From contig NZ_FOJM01000009.1 in assembly GCF_900111825.1 (NCBI RefSeq), positions 62,001 through 126,000 on the forward strand: 64,000 nt of DNA. The letters run 5' to 3'. The position numbers were made by a program, and so were the translations under genes. Positions 62,775 through 64,000 of this stretch are shown here, in pieces. This DNA comes from Pedobacter suwonensis (GTDB taxonomy: Bacteria > Bacteroidota > Bacteroidia > Sphingobacteriales > Sphingobacteriaceae). Every line of letters begins with the position of its first letter. The first letter of the stretch is position 1. The notes beneath the pieces are model-generated. The model was not told the DNA's origin. It saw nothing but the letters and a program-made list of their open reading frames with translations, and ran no database searches.

Positions 62775-63622
62775 GTATGCAGATCTAAATATAATAACTG
62801 CTTAAATTTCTTCTTTGAATTAACCGGTAGTTTCAGATTACCGCGTTCAGAAATTACGATAGTATAATTGAAAGTTAGTTTTTGTCCTGAAGCTAACGCG
62901 ATACTGCCGGTAGTAAAATCCGAAAGCATCGAACTCCCTTTAACATTAATCTGAAAACCCTCGCTTTTCTCATTTGACCAACCATTTACAAAATTATTAT
63001 TGTTGCTATTAGGCTGATCATCCAATCTTAAATAAAGTCCGCGCCACTCATTGCCTACCCAAAAGGCTGGTTTTATCTTCGAATAATTACGTAAATTCCA
63101 TTTTACCGTATCTGGACGTATATTGCTCTTTTGACCTAATCCACCAAGATATTTCGAATTGGCAATATTGAAAGGAATATGAAAATTGATATTATTAAAT
63201 TTGACCTGAGCGCCCGAAACAAGCACTTTAAACCGAATAACACCATTCGCATAGGCCTTGCCAAAAACATCCTGCTTCAGGCCCTCAGTTATACTTTGCG
63301 CCCACCAGGTAACAGAGTCTTTTCCGACAGTTAAGAACCTGAATGCAGTTGGAGAAAATTTAAGTTGTTTTTTCGCATCAATATAATAATGAAAATGAAT
63401 AGGCTCATAAAGTATTTGATGGAGTTTAGCGGTACTATCAGTCAAATAACCTGCGCCACCTACTTGTTTTAAAAAACCATCTGCATTGATTTCTATTTTA
63501 TGTCCTCTGAGCAATAAGGCCTGACCAGTAACTGTAATAGAATTATAACTGTTAGAATCCTGCGCATAAAGGGACGATAAACAAGTAAAGAAAATAAGTA
63601 TTAGGCTGTAAAATAGCTTCAT
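62768..63622 (-). CDS. Exported protein, possible DUF6067-like sugar-active domain
   Basis: About 284 residues from ATG 63622. A signal peptide (KLFYSLILIFFTCLSSLYAQ) precedes a beta-rich domain. Segments such as SVTWWAQSITEGLKQDVFGKAYANGVIRFKV, IKPAFWVGNEWRGLYLRLDD and a late GQKLTFNYTIVIS resemble the N-terminal part of DUF6067-type glycan-active proteins, but the catalytic half of such proteins is not here. Either it is a truncated relative or an independent beta-sandwich. The start is uncertain; an upstream non-ATG start in the same frame would add 7 residues. No glycan gene is adjacent. Confidence 0.5.
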   Translation of the reverse strand: MKLFYSLILIFFTCLSSLYAQDSNSYNSITVTGQALLLRGHKIEINADGFLKQVGGAGYLTDSTAKLHQILYEPIHFHYYIDAKKQLKFSPTAFRFLTVGKDSVTWWAQSITEGLKQDVFGKAYANGVIRFKVLVSGAQVKFNNINFHIPFNIANSKYLGGLGQKSNIRPDTVKWNLRNYSKIKPAFWVGNEWRGLYLRLDDQPNSNNNNFVNGWSNEKSEGFQINVKGSSMLSDFTTGSIALASGQKLTFNYTIVISERGNLKLPVNSKKKFKQLLYLDLHTK

Positions 63623-63653
63623 AAGTGTTACTAAAATTTTCACTCAAGATAAC

Positions 63654-63686
63654 AAAAAAAAGTCCTGCTCTTTCGAACAAGACTTT
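63654..63686 (-). terminator. Intrinsic terminator after rplQ
   Basis: A 12-bp stem with two G-T pairs, whose minus-strand loop is GAAA, followed by eight Ts on the minus strand. It lies 23 bp past the rplQ stop and likely ends the alpha-operon-type ribosomal transcript. Confidence 0.9.
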
Positions 63687-63708
63687 AATATCCTTAAGTT
63701 GAATAAAA

Positions 63709-64000
63709 TTATTCTCCTTTTGGTTCTTCAGTAGCAGGAGCTTCTTCAGCAGGAGCAACTTCTTCAGCAGTTTCAGCTTTAGCTTCAGCAGCTTTAGGCG
63801 CAGCAGCTTTACTTCTACCACGACGAGTCGTTTTCTTCTCTTCTTTAACTTCTACATCTTTACCGTAAACTGTATTGTAATCTACCAATTCAATTAAAGC
63901 CATCTCAGCGTTATCACCTTGACGATTGTTTAATTTAATGATACGAGTATAACCACCTGGACGGTTAGCTACTTTCTCAGCCACTTCGCGGAACAAAATA
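63709..64000 (-). CDS. rplQ: 50S ribosomal protein L17 (partial, 5' end outside the window)
   Basis: The 3' part of L17, a protein at the exit region of the large subunit. [39 protein letters not shown] is the conserved C-terminal core. A tail of about 45 residues follows, rich in Lys/Arg and then Ala/Glu ([22 protein letters not shown]), as in other Bacteroidota L17 proteins. The frame runs off the end of the window without a start codon; the normal N-terminal 60-70 residues lie beyond it. A strong terminator follows the stop. Confidence 0.93.
   Translation of the reverse strand, partial: ILFREVAEKVANRPGGYTRIIKLNNRQGDNAEMALIELVDYNTVYGKDVEVKEEKKTTRRGRSKAAAPKAAEAKAETAEEVAPAEEAPATEEPKGE

Noticed and set aside
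1..64000. tRNA, rRNA or known riboswitch genes
   Set aside because: No cloverleaf-like or rRNA-like segment was recognised in the intergenic regions; a covariance search would be needed to exclude short RNAs.

Overview
The window looks like chromosome from a member of the Bacteroidota, most likely Sphingobacteriaceae (Pedobacter or a close relative). The evidence is the AT-rich sequence, the near absence of Shine-Dalgarno sites, a type-B type IX secretion sorting domain, several Bacteroidota-restricted families (DUF5606, the exported 'asparagine synthetase B-like' family, the large putative porin) and a ribosomal protein L17 with a long Ala/Glu tail. I see no rRNA or tRNA gene, no CRISPR array, no transposase and no phage module. 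Most genes are ordinary core genes; the unusual material is one biosynthetic operon and several families of non-coding repeats.

Layout: 0.1-5.4 kb, two different aconitases in tandem (AcnB then AcnA type). 5.6-7.4 kb, a GH1 beta-glucosidase and a small DUF2007 protein. 7.5-16 kb, a T9SS-exported PKD protein, a membrane-anchored MutS-like ATPase divergent from rlmH, a 41-residue membrane peptide, DUF5606, a cyclophilin and an exported Bacteroidota-specific protein. 16.3-21 kb, an outer-membrane barrel and the lpxK-punA-porin operon. 21.5-26.9 kb, a tightly overlapping seven-gene operon: flavin oxidoreductase, methyltransferase, type III polyketide synthase, FabZ-like dehydratase, FabF-like ketosynthase, acyl carrier protein and phosphopantetheinyl transferase. 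This is the best candidate for an undescribed system. 27-33.7 kb, P5C dehydrogenase, a LuxR-type regulator with a two-palindrome divergent promoter, a DUF3667 pair, and a SulP transporter coupled to a beta carbonic anhydrase. 33.8-34.6 kb, a non-coding tandem array of about 343-bp units. 34.7-41.5 kb, an acyl-CoA carboxylase beta subunit, MFS transporter, GNAT, M42 peptidase, a lone PAS protein and exonuclease III. 41.6-45.6 kb, a signalling block: a sigma/anti-sigma-like pair, a stand-alone receiver, an ECF sigma factor, a NarL-type regulator and a PAS histidine kinase. 45.9-54.6 kb, an exported oxidoreductase, DUF1801, an S9 peptidase, the cbpA-cbpM chaperone pair, a HerA-like ATPase and a sugar nucleotidyltransferase. 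55-64 kb, dnaK, small proteins, a methyltransferase, a GMC oxidoreductase with its subunit-3 lipoprotein, an exported protein and the 3' part of rplQ.

The non-coding DNA is informative. Hairpins with a constant GTAA loop and covarying stems occur at about 10.1, 26.9 and 50.4-50.5 kb. A 66-bp element occurs in opposite orientations at 5.46 and 54.8 kb. Clear intrinsic terminators close many transcription units. Family names come from recognising motifs by eye; no database search was run.
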